Part shown: positions 54,745 to 63,454 of the stretch, in pieces | How the letters are laid out: each line of letters begins with the position of its first letter | Numbering within the stretch: position 1 is the stretch's first letter | Assembly: GCA_964242115.1 (NCBI GenBank) | Contig: CAXSZX010000007.1 | Span: 1-64,000, forward strand | Origin: BOG-908 sp964242115 | GTDB taxonomy: Bacteria; Pseudomonadota; Alphaproteobacteria; Acetobacterales; Acetobacteraceae | DNA length: 64,000 nt | Direction: 5' to 3' | Notes under the pieces: generated by a model | What the model was told of the DNA's origin: nothing | Seen by the model: the letters and a program-made list of their open reading frames with translations, nothing else | Database searches by the model: none | Translations under genes and position numbers: made by a program

Positions 54745-56220
54745 ATGTGCCACCCTCTAAAAAAACTAAGGGTTGGACAGAAGGTCGTGCTGGCAGTCGA
54801 GACTTACCGGCTCGTGATAGTCGGTGGCGGGCCTGCTGGGTTGGCGCCTCTTCTTGCAGCCCATCGCAACGGTCTGCTGGGTGAGCTGCTGTCGTGCGGC
54901 GTCGCAATCGTGGAAGCTTCGGACGATATCGGCAACGGCGGCATAGGCCGGTACTCGATCAACTCCGACAGCACAGGCGCGACGTTCGTTGACTGCCTGC
55001 GCGGTCCTGAGGCGTCCGAACTCACCGCTTTGCAGTCCCATCCGCTGGCGCAGGACATAGCGGCCGCAGGCGATGGTCCTGTGCCGTTGCACCTCGCCGG
55101 ACGCTTCCTCTCGCTGGTCGGGCATACACTGGCCGCCATGGTCGCCGCACATCCTGCTTGCGCGGTGTTCGCCGGCCACCGTGTGATCAGAACACAGCGC
55201 ATGCTGCACGCATGGCACACGACCACCGAAGACCGGTCCGGCCGCCTCGACACGCTGGCGTCGCGTTTCGTCGTGGTCGCAACGGGCGCGACCCAGCCGC
55301 CGGAAAGGCTGTCGGATGAGATGGTTGGCGGCATCAACCTCGTGCAGCGTTACGGGCACAAGCTGCTTCAATCTGGCGACGTGTTCGTCTCCGGCGGCCT
55401 GGAGCGGGTTGGAGGGCACCTCGCCGCCTCCCCTGGGCCGCGTGTGGCCATTGTGGGCGGCTCCACCAGCGCTGCGGCCATTGCCAACGCCTTGCTGCAA
55501 CGCCCCGCCATCCGCTTCGGTGCCGGCGGCGTCACGATGCTGCATCGCCGGCCCCTCCGCATCTATTACCCTTGCGTGCAGGACGCGCTCGACGACGGCT
55601 ACACGGAGTTCACCGAGGCAGACATCTGCCCCATCAGCCAGCGCGTGTTCCGTTTTGCGGGTTTCCGGTTGGACTCGCGTGACCTGATCATGCGCGCACG
55701 CGGTATCGGCGGACGGCCTGCCGAGCCGCGCCTGGCCTTGCATCAGCTCCAACCGGACGATCCGGCGGCGGTCGCCATCATGGACCGCGCCGACCTGGTC
55801 ATCGCGGCGCTCGGCTACCGGCCGCTCGCCGTGCCGGTCTTCGATGCGGACGGCACGCCGGTCGTCCTGCACGCGCAGACCGGCCCGTCCGCGCCGATGG
55901 TCGACGCAGCCTGCCGCGTGCTCGACGCGCAACGCCGCCCCTTGGCGGGCCTGTTCGGCATCGGCCTGGCGGCCGGCTTCGTGCCGCGCGGCAAGCTGGG
56001 CGGCGAGCCCAGCTTCTCGGGTCAGGCAAACGGCTTGTGGCTGTGGCAGAACGACGTGGGCATGCTCATCGCCGAAGCGGTCATCGCCGATCTGCCGCAC
56101 ACCACGTTGCGCGTGCCTGCCACGCCAGTGCCTGCCATGCCAGTGTTCGCCACGCCAGTGTCTCCCACGCCGGTGTCTGCCACGCCCATAGCGGCGCACG
56201 ACGCGGAAGCGGTCGCGTGA
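54745..56220 (+). CDS. FAD/NAD(P)-binding oxidoreductase
   Basis: About 491 residues. The N-terminal dinucleotide fold is RLVIVGGGPAGLAPLLAAHR (about 22-41) and the second is RVAIVGGSTSAAAIANALL (about 233-251). ADLVIAALGYRPLAVPVF precedes the C-terminal GLFGIGLAAGF. This is a flavoprotein monooxygenase or oxidase of uncertain substrate. The C-terminus ends in five Pro/Thr/Val pentapeptide repeats. ATG 54745 has no clear ribosome site; GTG 54787 is an alternative nearer the Rossmann start. The stop overlaps the DegT start (GTGA), so the two act in one operon, probably in making a modified amino sugar or similar building block. Confidence 0.85.
   Translation: MCHPLKKLRVGQKVVLAVETYRLVIVGGGPAGLAPLLAAHRNGLLGELLSCGVAIVEASDDIGNGGIGRYSINSDSTGATFVDCLRGPEASELTALQSHPLAQDIAAAGDGPVPLHLAGRFLSLVGHTLAAMVAAHPACAVFAGHRVIRTQRMLHAWHTTTEDRSGRLDTLASRFVVVATGATQPPERLSDEMVGGINLVQRYGHKLLQSGDVFVSGGLERVGGHLAASPGPRVAIVGGSTSAAAIANALLQRPAIRFGAGGVTMLHRRPLRIYYPCVQDALDDGYTEFTEADICPISQRVFRFAGFRLDSRDLIMRARGIGGRPAEPRLALHQLQPDDPAAVAIMDRADLVIAALGYRPLAVPVFDADGTPVVLHAQTGPSAPMVDAACRVLDAQRRPLAGLFGIGLAAGFVPRGKLGGEPSFSGQANGLWLWQNDVGMLIAEAVIADLPHTTLRVPATPVPAMPVFATPVSPTPVSATPIAAHDAEAVA
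56116..56190 (+). repeat. 15-bp tandem repeat at the 3' end of the flavoprotein gene
   Basis: Five imperfect units of the type CCTGCCACGCCAGTG encode PATPV, PAMPV, FATPV, SPTPV, SATPI. Length variation by slippage would lengthen or shorten the tail without shifting the frame. Confidence 0.85.
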
Positions 56221-57449
56221 TCCCGCTGATACGGCCCAGCCCGCCGCGCCTGAGCCGGCAGGCCTCCTTGCTCGCCGGCATCGAGGACAGCGGCATTTTC
56301 AGCAATTTCGGGCCGGTCAACACGAGGTTCGAGACCGACCTGGGTGAGAGGCTGTTCGGCGGTACGGGGGCGTGCATGACGGTGTGCAACGCCACTATCG
56401 GCCTCATGCTGGCCCTGCGCGAGGCGACAAAGGAGCGGACCGCGCGGCAGCGTTACGCCCTAATGCCCTCCTTCACGTTCGCCGCCACCGCGCAGGCGGC
56501 GCTGTGGTGCGGCCTGACGCCCCTGCTGTGCGACATCGACGGCGCGACTTGGGCACCGTGCGCCCAGTCGGAGGCCGCGTTGCTTCGCAGGTATGAGGGA
56601 GAGGTCGCCGTCATCCTGCCTTACGCCACCTTCGGCTACGACATAGACCTGCGACGCTACGAGCAGCTCTGGCGGACGGAAGGCGTGCCCGTCGTGGTCG
56701 ATGCGGCGGCCTCGCTCGGCACCGTCTCGGCAGGCGGGCTCGGCTTCGGCGCGGGGTTCGCCGGCAGCGTGGTGTTCTCCATGCACGCCACGAAGTCCTT
56801 TGCCGTGGGCGAGGGTGGGGTGATCCATAGTGCCGACACCGAGCTGATTGGCCGTTTGCGCGCCATGGCCAATTTCGGGTTCGGCCAACCGCGCACCGCG
56901 ACGATGCCGGGCATCAACGCCAAGCTGAGCGAGGTCGCTGCGCTGACGGCGCATCTCCAACTGAACGAGTACGACGCGATCGTCCGCCGGCGGGCGCTGC
57001 TGATGCAGCGCTACCGGTCTCGCCTGGACTGGATGCGGTTTCAGGCTCCGTCTCCGTGCGTGCAGGCACACCAGTTCGTGCCAGCCATGCTGCCGCGGTT
57101 GGTGGCGCCGCTGCGCACGCAAATTCAGGCTCGCCTGAAAACGTTGGGCATCGGCACGGCCACGTATTTCGATCCGCACTTGGCCGAGCAACCCTACATC
57201 GCCGCAAACAGCGTATTGGGCGACCTGCGGGCCACCAGGGATGTGGCAGCCCGCATGGTCAGCCTGCCGCTCTACGACGGCATGGGCGTCGAGCAGGTGG
57301 ATGAGGTGTGCGACCGGATGACAGAAATTGTGGGTGCGCTGGGCCAGTCGTTGCCCGAGGTTGCCGTCCTCGCGGCAGCGCCTGCGTCGGCCGCCTTGCT
57401 TGCTGCCCGGCGCGGTGGTGCCGCCGGGTCCGAGCTGGCCATTAATTGA
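56217..57449 (+). CDS. DegT/DnrJ/EryC1-type PLP aminotransferase
   Basis: About 410 residues. It opens IPLIRPSPPRLSRQASLLAG, and the PLP site shows VVVDAAASLGT (Asp about 162) and SMHATKSFAVGEGG with the Schiff-base Lys at about 193. GVIHSADTELI and NAKLSEVAAL follow as in the family. Such enzymes aminate keto-sugar nucleotides for surface glycans or antibiotics. GTG 56217 shares GTGA with the preceding stop. It is followed directly by an acyltransferase, a typical pairing for N-acylated sugars. Confidence 0.93.
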   Translation: MIPLIRPSPPRLSRQASLLAGIEDSGIFSNFGPVNTRFETDLGERLFGGTGACMTVCNATIGLMLALREATKERTARQRYALMPSFTFAATAQAALWCGLTPLLCDIDGATWAPCAQSEAALLRRYEGEVAVILPYATFGYDIDLRRYEQLWRTEGVPVVVDAAASLGTVSAGGLGFGAGFAGSVVFSMHATKSFAVGEGGVIHSADTELIGRLRAMANFGFGQPRTATMPGINAKLSEVAALTAHLQLNEYDAIVRRRALLMQRYRSRLDWMRFQAPSPCVQAHQFVPAMLPRLVAPLRTQIQARLKTLGIGTATYFDPHLAEQPYIAANSVLGDLRATRDVAARMVSLPLYDGMGVEQVDEVCDRMTEIVGALGQSLPEVAVLAAAPASAALLAARRGGAAGSELAIN

Positions 57450-57451
57450 GC

Positions 57452-58720
57452 ATGGGCGTGCTTGGCGCGCCGGCGGTGCCGGCAGACAGCGCGGATCGCC
57501 TGGCCAGCGGGCGCCAGACACACCGCGTGGCCGCCCTGGACGGGCTGCGCGGCTTGGCCGCGCTGGTCGTGGTTGTGCACCACTGCCTGCTGACACAGCC
57601 TGCGTTCAGCGACTTCTTCTTCTCGAACTGGACCACGCAGCCGCGCACTGCTTTCCAGACGATCCTGTTCGAAACGCCGGCGCGGATCGTCTGGGCCGGC
57701 TACGAAGCGGTGATACTGTTCTACGTGCTCAGTGGCCTGGTGCTGGCGATGCCTTGGCTGGAGGGTCGCCCGCCAGGGTATCGGGTCTTCCTCATCAAGC
57801 GTGTCTGCCGGATCTACCTGCCCTACATCGTTGCCGTCGCCGGCGCCGCGCTGCTCAGCCGAGCCCTCTCGCTGCACGGTGCCCTGGCCGGCTACAGCGA
57901 CTGGGTGAACACGATGAACTGGTCCAATCCCCTCACATCGGGCGTGTTGCTGAACCATCTGTTCCTGACCGGGCACCACAACGTGCTGAACGGTCCCATT
58001 CACTCGCTGGTGTGGGAAATGCGGGCCTCGGTCCTGTTCCCGCTCATCGCCGTGCCGGTCGTAGTCTGGGGCATGCGGGGCGCAGCCGGGGTGACCTGCG
58101 TGCTGTTCGGCATCATCGGGCTGGCACAATGGGGTTACGCGGGAGCAGCAGGATCGTGGCGCCTGCTCACCACCAACCCCGACCTGGGCGTCAGCGGCAA
58201 GTTGGCGCTTGAGGTGGAGTGGACAGCCTTTTTCGCCCTGTTCTTCGTGACCGGCACGCTGCTGGCCACCCGACTGCGCCCGCAGAATAACAGCTTCGAG
58301 ACGATGCCGCGCTGGTCGGCCTGGGCCTGCGTGTTGGCCGGGCTGTGGGCGATACAGACCCACTGGTCGCACCTCGAGCTGGTCCAGGACATCCTGGTGG
58401 GCGCCGGGTCCTGCATGGTGATCGCGGGCGTGCTGACACCCGGGCCGATCCGCGGGGCGCTGGCCTCACCGCCCTGTGCCTGGCTCGGGTCGGTCTCCTA
58501 CAGCCTCTACCTGGTGCACGTGCCGCTGCTGTTGGCAGCGCTGATCCTGCTGCACGCAGTGTTGCCGGCCTGGGTGATCCTGACCGGCGTGGTGCCCGTA
58601 TCCATCCTGCTTGCCTGGGTTTTCGACCGCGTCGTCACCAAGCCGTCCGTACGATTGGGACAGCGTCTGGCGCGGGCCGGTAACAGAGGATCGCGCGCGC
58701 ATGCCGTCCTGCCCGCCTGA
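57452..58720 (+). CDS. Acyltransferase-3 family membrane protein (OafA/YrhL-like)
   Basis: About 422 residues and ten or so hydrophobic helices. The signature start is RVAALDGLRGLAALVVVVHH with the conserved Arg/Asp and HH motif. AVILFYVLSGLVLAMPW, RVFLIKRVCRIYLPYIVAV and LGSVSYSLYLVHVPLLLAAL are the usual later landmarks. Family members O- or N-acylate sugars of surface glycans using acyl-CoA. ATG 57452, two bases after the DegT stop, is preferred to the overlapping TTG 57446. Its end overlaps the next gene by 20 bases. Confidence 0.93.
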   Translation: MGVLGAPAVPADSADRLASGRQTHRVAALDGLRGLAALVVVVHHCLLTQPAFSDFFFSNWTTQPRTAFQTILFETPARIVWAGYEAVILFYVLSGLVLAMPWLEGRPPGYRVFLIKRVCRIYLPYIVAVAGAALLSRALSLHGALAGYSDWVNTMNWSNPLTSGVLLNHLFLTGHHNVLNGPIHSLVWEMRASVLFPLIAVPVVVWGMRGAAGVTCVLFGIIGLAQWGYAGAAGSWRLLTTNPDLGVSGKLALEVEWTAFFALFFVTGTLLATRLRPQNNSFETMPRWSAWACVLAGLWAIQTHWSHLELVQDILVGAGSCMVIAGVLTPGPIRGALASPPCAWLGSVSYSLYLVHVPLLLAALILLHAVLPAWVILTGVVPVSILLAWVFDRVVTKPSVRLGQRLARAGNRGSRAHAVLPA

Positions 58721-59708
58721 ACCGGGGGCTGCGCTGCCCCGGGCCGGTAGCTGCGCCGAGGCGGCTGATACCGCTCACCGCCCGCGTTTCGCAGTCGTCA
58801 TCCGCACCTACCAGTGGGACGCGTTTATCGCCCGGCAGGTCGCCCGCTACCAGGCGGTGAGCGATGGTGGCGACCTCTTCGTCTCCGCGGACATGACGCA
58901 CGGGACGGTCGGGCCGATTGAACACCACCGCGTCTTCAGCACCACCAACGACGGCCTGCTGGCGCTCGGCCTGGCCAACCGGTTCGAGAAAGGGTCGCTG
59001 ATCTGGTGGAACGCAGACTATCCGGCCTACGCCTTTCACCGCGCATATCCCGGTTACGACTACTACGTCTTCGTGGAGTACGACAGCTTGGTCAGGCATC
59101 CGCTCGCGCCGATGGTGCGCGAGGTGGCCCGGCGCCAGCTCGATTTCGTTGCAGCTCCCATCCCGTCTCCGTTGACGAGCTGGTTCTGGTTTCCCTACGC
59201 GCGGCACGCCTACGGCGCCGACGAACTGCGCGCCACGCTGAACTGCATCTCTTTCTACTCCGCCCGAGCGCTGGAGATGCTGTTCGAACGCAGGATGGAG
59301 ATGGCGCGCGACCCGCGGGTCAGGAGCTGGCCCATCAGCGAAGCCTTCGTCGCCACCGAGATCGAGCGGGCCGGATATGCGGCCGCTCCGCTCAGCATGC
59401 TGGGTGACGACGGTGCGTACGACTGGTTCCCGCCCGTGCTGGAGCAGGACCTGGATGCGCTGGACGCAGGCGTGTTCGTCCATCCGGTGCTCGACGAGCC
59501 ACGCTACCTGAAGTCGGTCCTGACGAATGGTGGCCACTGGCGGGACTACTTCGACGCCTCCAGCGCGCTGCACAGGCGGCTGAGCCGGCTGCCCAGGGAG
59601 AGCTACGCGCCGCTTCTGCTTCGCGCGTCTTGGCGGCGGTTCAAGGCGCTGCAGAAGGAACGGCTGGAGACGCGCCTGCTGAAGGTGCGCCTGGCTTGGC
59701 AGTCCTAA
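58701..59708 (+). CDS. Glycosyltransferase-like protein, unassigned family
   Basis: About 335 residues. After a short unstructured start comes RFAVVIRTYQWDAFIARQVA, then LIWWNADYPAYAFHRAYPGY and YYVFVEYDSLVRHPLAPMV. The last carries an acidic E-x-D at the place of a nucleotide-sugar metal site. The fold looks like a GT-A transferase, but no family is certain. The basic C-terminus has KALQKERLETRLLKVRLAWQ. ATG 58701 overlaps the acyltransferase end. Neighbours (aminotransferase, acyltransferase, flippase) support a role in repeat-unit assembly. Confidence 0.65.
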   Translation: MPSCPPEPGAALPRAGSCAEAADTAHRPRFAVVIRTYQWDAFIARQVARYQAVSDGGDLFVSADMTHGTVGPIEHHRVFSTTNDGLLALGLANRFEKGSLIWWNADYPAYAFHRAYPGYDYYVFVEYDSLVRHPLAPMVREVARRQLDFVAAPIPSPLTSWFWFPYARHAYGADELRATLNCISFYSARALEMLFERRMEMARDPRVRSWPISEAFVATEIERAGYAAAPLSMLGDDGAYDWFPPVLEQDLDALDAGVFVHPVLDEPRYLKSVLTNGGHWRDYFDASSALHRRLSRLPRESYAPLLLRASWRRFKALQKERLETRLLKVRLAWQS

Positions 59709-59742
59709 AGGGCGTCCCGGGCAGCAGGACGAGGATGCTCGC

Positions 59743-61317
59743 GTGGCCTGCGTTGCCGGCCCGATGAACCCTGACGGCGTCCTGGACAGCACGGCCCCGC
59801 GTGCCGCCGCGGCGGACGCGCCGGAGGCGGAGTTGCTGCTCGACGAGCGCGCGCTGGGCGCACGCTCTGCCAAAGGAGCCGCGGTCACGCTTGGCGCACA
59901 GGGGGTGCGATTCGTCCTGCAGTTCGGCTCGCAGGTCCTGCTCGCGCACATGCTGGCGCCGGCCGATTTCGGCGTGATGGCCATGGCGGTACCCATCCTC
60001 TCGCTGGTGCAGATCTTCAACGAGCTGGGGCTGTCGCAGGCCACCATACAGCGTGAGACGATCTCGCAGGCGCAGCTCTCGGTGCTGTTCTGGACCAACG
60101 TCGCCGTCTCCTGCGCGCTGGCGGCGGCGCTTGCAGCCTGCGCGCCGCTGATCGGCGCGGCCTACGGACAGCCGCGCGTGGTGCCGGTGTGCATCGCGCT
60201 GTCTGCCCTGCTGATGCTGAGCGGCTTGTCCGCCCAGCAGATCGCGCTGCTGAACCGGCGCATGGGCTTCATCACGCTGGCCGGCATCGACGTCGCGTGC
60301 AACCTCGGCGCTGTCGCGGCCGGCCTCGCTGCGGCAGCGGCGGGACTGGGCGTCTGGTCTCTCGTGCTGATGCAGGCGGCGAACTCGGCGGTGATCCTGG
60401 TGCTGTCGTGGATGTTCTCCGGCTGGCGGCCGTCGTTGCCGCGGCGCGGTTCCGGCGCCGGCGCGCTGCTGGCCTTTGGCGGCCACGTCACCGGCTACAA
60501 CCTGATCAACTACGTCTGCAACAACCTCGACGCCGTGCTGGTCGGGCGCCTGGCGGGCAGCACCGCACTCGGCTTCTACGACCGCGCGCTGCGGCTGGTG
60601 GCCACCCCGTTCTGGCAAATCAGCCTGCCGGTGGCACGCGTGGCCGTGCCGCTGCTCTCGCGCCTGCAAGGCCGCGACGCCGAGTACCGCGACGCATTCG
60701 CCACCATGATCCAGGCGCTGCTGCTGGCACTCTCGCCCCTGCTCGTCTGCATCGCCGCCACGGCCCGCACAGCGGTGCCGCTGCTGCTGGGCGCGCGCTG
60801 GCAGGCATCGGCGCCGATGGTGTCCTGGCTCGCGGTCGCGACCCTGCTCTCACCGTTCAGCCTTGCCTCGTTCTGGCTTTTCGTCAGCCAGGGCAGGACA
60901 CGCCAGCAACTTCCCTACGTGGCCGGCAAGACGGCTATCACGCTGCTCGCCGTGCTGCTCGGGCTGCAAGGCGGCGCGCTTGGCGTCACCCGCATGCTGG
61001 CGATCATGTCCCTGCCCATACACGGGATCGTCCTGTGGGGCGCGTTGCGCGCCGGCCCAGTCCGGCCGCGTCATCTTTGGCGCAGCCTGTTGCCGATCGC
61101 GGCCGGTTTCACAGCAGCCGCCATCGGGGTGTGGCTGCTGCGCTACGATGCCAAGGCCACGACGTTCATGACGATCGTCGAGCTCTCCGTCGACCTTCTG
61201 GCGGCATATGCCTGCTTTTTCGGCGCGTTCCTGCTGTTTGGAAGCCAGGTTAGGACGCGGCTGATCCAGCAGTTGCGGCGGTTGTTTTCGGCCCGACGCG
61301 TGGAGGGTGGAGTGTGA
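59743..61317 (+). CDS. Wzx-type polysaccharide flippase (MOP superfamily)
   Basis: About 524 residues with roughly 12-14 hydrophobic helices. AVTLGAQGVRFVLQFGSQVL is followed by LLAHMLAPADFGVMAMAVPI, the start typical of lipopolysaccharide-biosynthesis flippases; NYVCNNLDAVLVGRLAGSTA and LGFYDRALRLVATPFWQIS follow. It would move lipid-linked repeat units across the inner membrane. GTG 59743 has GAGGAT upstream; ATG 59764 is an alternative. The presence of a flippase in the run is the strongest sign that the cluster makes a surface polymer. A repeat follows the stop. Confidence 0.92.
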   Translation: MACVAGPMNPDGVLDSTAPRAAAADAPEAELLLDERALGARSAKGAAVTLGAQGVRFVLQFGSQVLLAHMLAPADFGVMAMAVPILSLVQIFNELGLSQATIQRETISQAQLSVLFWTNVAVSCALAAALAACAPLIGAAYGQPRVVPVCIALSALLMLSGLSAQQIALLNRRMGFITLAGIDVACNLGAVAAGLAAAAAGLGVWSLVLMQAANSAVILVLSWMFSGWRPSLPRRGSGAGALLAFGGHVTGYNLINYVCNNLDAVLVGRLAGSTALGFYDRALRLVATPFWQISLPVARVAVPLLSRLQGRDAEYRDAFATMIQALLLALSPLLVCIAATARTAVPLLLGARWQASAPMVSWLAVATLLSPFSLASFWLFVSQGRTRQQLPYVAGKTAITLLAVLLGLQGGALGVTRMLAIMSLPIHGIVLWGALRAGPVRPRHLWRSLLPIAAGFTAAAIGVWLLRYDAKATTFMTIVELSVDLLAAYACFFGAFLLFGSQVRTRLIQQLRRLFSARRVEGGV

Positions 61318-61344
61318 GTCACCCCTGAAGTTTCGACCAATTAG

Positions 61345-61474
61345 ACAAGGCAAGCGGTTCTTTCTTGAAAGAAGAACCAAAAACTTTTGTTTTCTTAGCG
61401 CTCGCCGCAGGAAACTCCGCGACAGCAGGGACAAAAGCTCTTTGCTGCTTTTTTCAAAAAAGTAGGCCTTGCTT
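61345..61474. repeat. Palindromic A/T-arm repeat, copy 9
   Basis: Arms: CGGTTCTTTCTTGAAAGAAG and, inverted, TGCTGCTTTTTTCAAAAAAG. It lies between convergent genes. Confidence 0.9.
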
Positions 61475-61499
61475 CCTTGCTGCGCGTGGCGATCAGCCG

Positions 61500-62900
61500 C
61501 TACTGGCAGCTCGGCATCGAGCTCTGAGTCGTGTAGGGGCTCACGGCAACGCACGCGTGGGGAAAAGGCGGAATGCGGGGTGCGGCGCCCGGAACGACAG
61601 CGATCAGCTTCCTGAACGCGGCACCTCCCCCCACGGGCAAACTGCCCTCATCGAGGAGGTTACCCGTTACGTGCAGATTCGTGCACGAGGCGTTCTGGTA
61701 GTAACCGTTGAAGCTGCAGGCCTGCGTCGTGGGGTCGCACGGGCTGGAGATGGCGCTGACAACGTTGTTGGCGATCGTGACGTTGTTGCAGGGGTATGGT
61801 TCGGCGTAGTTGGCCACGTAGATGCCGACGTTGCCGCCGCCTGCCACGGGATCGAGGTTCAGGACCCAGTTGCTGGACACGACCTGGTTGAAGCCGCTGG
61901 AGATCGCAATTCCGCATTCACCGCTGTCAAAGACGATGTTGCCGATGAAGCGTGCGCCGATCGTGTGGGCGTCTGCGATGATGGCGCAGCCGGAGGGGCT
62001 TACGCCGCCAACAACATAATTCGCCTGCGCCAGCACGCCCGAGGTGTAGTAGAAGTTGATCGAGTCTTCCTGGTCAGCCGCAAACGGAAGCTTAGGGCTC
62101 GTGGTGCTGACGGCGTAGTTCCGGGTGACATTTATGTAGGCCGAGTCGATGGACTGGAAATTTTGGCCGCGTGGGAACGGGCCGAGCGGGTTCAGCAGGT
62201 AGTTGCCGTCGACGGTGACGTGGCTTGCGGCGTGCAACTCGACGTTGCTTTCACTGAACGCGATCACGTTCCCTGCAATGAGGACGTAGGACGCGTAGCC
62301 ATCGACGCGTACGCCCTCGTTCACGTCGCAACAGGAAGCAGCCGTCGGGCGGTGGTCCGTATGGATGTAGCTGTCGACGACCTTGTTCCCGGTGCCACCG
62401 GTGATGTGCACGCCCCCTCCGCCGCACGGGCCGACCTGGTTGCGACGCAGGACCACGTCCAAGCCGCCGTTAACCCGGATGCAATCGCCGCCGTCGCCAG
62501 CGGCTTCGGCGTTCGACAACGCCAGACCTGAAACGAGGATGTTCGCCGCCCCGTTGATGAACATCAGCGTGCTGAACGTCGCCGCACCTGGAACCAGCGC
62601 CGGCGTCTGCCCCGGATAGGCGCTGAACGTCTCGCCGTTGTCTTGATCGGTAAGCGTAACCGGAGCCGGCAACATAAACGTTCCAGACAGCAGGTAGGTG
62701 GTTTTGACCGAGGTGGTTCTCATCAGCGATTGTGCGTGCGCAAGCGTGGCGCACGGGGCCGCTACGGTGCACGCAGCAGTGTCGCTGCCCGTCGGGCTGA
62801 GGACGTAGGCGGGAGCGGATTGCGCCAGGGCAGATTTTGCCGCGACGTAGACGGCGGCACAGGCGAGCAGGGCCAGCCGTCCAATCGGCAATCTACGCAA
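61500..62900 (-). CDS. Secreted right-handed parallel beta-helix protein
   Basis: About 466 residues. A signal peptide of the form LPIGRLALLACAAVYVAAKS ends ALAQ-SA. The mature start YVLSPTGSDTAACTVAAPCA, followed by ATLAHAQSL, is the usual opening of secreted right-handed beta-helix proteins. Asn/Gly-rich rungs follow, such as VTVDGNYLLNPLGP and VTIANNVVSAISSPC. Such folds bind or cleave polysaccharides (lyases, epimerases), but no catalytic set is evident. The start is TTG 62900. It may act on the polymer made by the cluster. Confidence 0.8.
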   Translation of the reverse strand: MRRLPIGRLALLACAAVYVAAKSALAQSAPAYVLSPTGSDTAACTVAAPCATLAHAQSLMRTTSVKTTYLLSGTFMLPAPVTLTDQDNGETFSAYPGQTPALVPGAATFSTLMFINGAANILVSGLALSNAEAAGDGGDCIRVNGGLDVVLRRNQVGPCGGGGVHITGGTGNKVVDSYIHTDHRPTAASCCDVNEGVRVDGYASYVLIAGNVIAFSESNVELHAASHVTVDGNYLLNPLGPFPRGQNFQSIDSAYINVTRNYAVSTTSPKLPFAADQEDSINFYYTSGVLAQANYVVGGVSPSGCAIIADAHTIGARFIGNIVFDSGECGIAISSGFNQVVSSNWVLNLDPVAGGGNVGIYVANYAEPYPCNNVTIANNVVSAISSPCDPTTQACSFNGYYQNASCTNLHVTGNLLDEGSLPVGGGAAFRKLIAVVPGAAPRIPPFPHACVAVSPYTTQSSMPSCQ

Positions 62901-63303
62901 GGGCCGGGTCTCCGAACGTTACAGCTCTATTCCCGCGTAGACCACAACGACATCGGTAGTCAACCGTAATAAGTTCACACCCAGCCCCAACATGGTCGAA
63001 AAAGGTGCGCCGCTGTCAACATCGTTGAGAGATGCGGCTATTCTTCCTTTGCGTAACGTCAGTCGAGAGAATGATCACCTCGTGAGCCAGAACGGCTTGA
63101 TTACGGATGCGTCTTCCTGGGTCAGAGCAGACTTGCGCATACCGTAACCGCCTGAGACACAGTCACGGGCAAGCCTACTTGGCACGTGCGCCAACCGCGT
63201 TTGCGTCAAATGGTTTGCTCGCCCGACCCCGCGAGCTTTCCGCTGCAACCGGTCATGGGCACCGGTGATCTGGTCGAAAAGCCGAGCGGCAGCTCGAACT
63301 GCG
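62901..63303. other. Intergenic interval
   Basis: No confident gene. A minus-strand frame ending at 63075 (MRKSALTQEDASVIKPFWLT) is faintly protein-like but has no support from a ribosome site or a family. The beta-helix promoter must lie at its left part. Confidence 0.4.
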
Positions 63304-63435
63304 AAGCAAGCAAGCAGTTCTTTTTGAAAAAGAACCAAAACATTTTTGTTCCCTTGGTCGCGCGCTGAAGGACGTTCCGCGACAGCCGGACCAAAAGTCT
63401 TTTGCTTCTTTTCTTCAGAAAAGAAGGCCTTGCTT
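63304..63435. repeat. Palindromic A/T-arm repeat, copy 10
   Basis: Arms: GCAGTTCTTTTTGAAAAAGA and, inverted, TTGCTTCTTTTCTTCAGAAA. It lies just after the 3' end of the LysR gene. Confidence 0.9.
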
Positions 63436-63454
63436 CCCTAGCCGGACATGCCGG

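Noticed and set aside
54766..56199. Long antisense open frame over the flavoprotein gene
   Set aside because: Same reason: no family motifs, and the sense strand has two Rossmann sites and overlaps the next start.
58635..60098. Long antisense open frame over the 58.7-59.7 kb gene
   Set aside because: No protein character, and it spans two well-supported sense genes.
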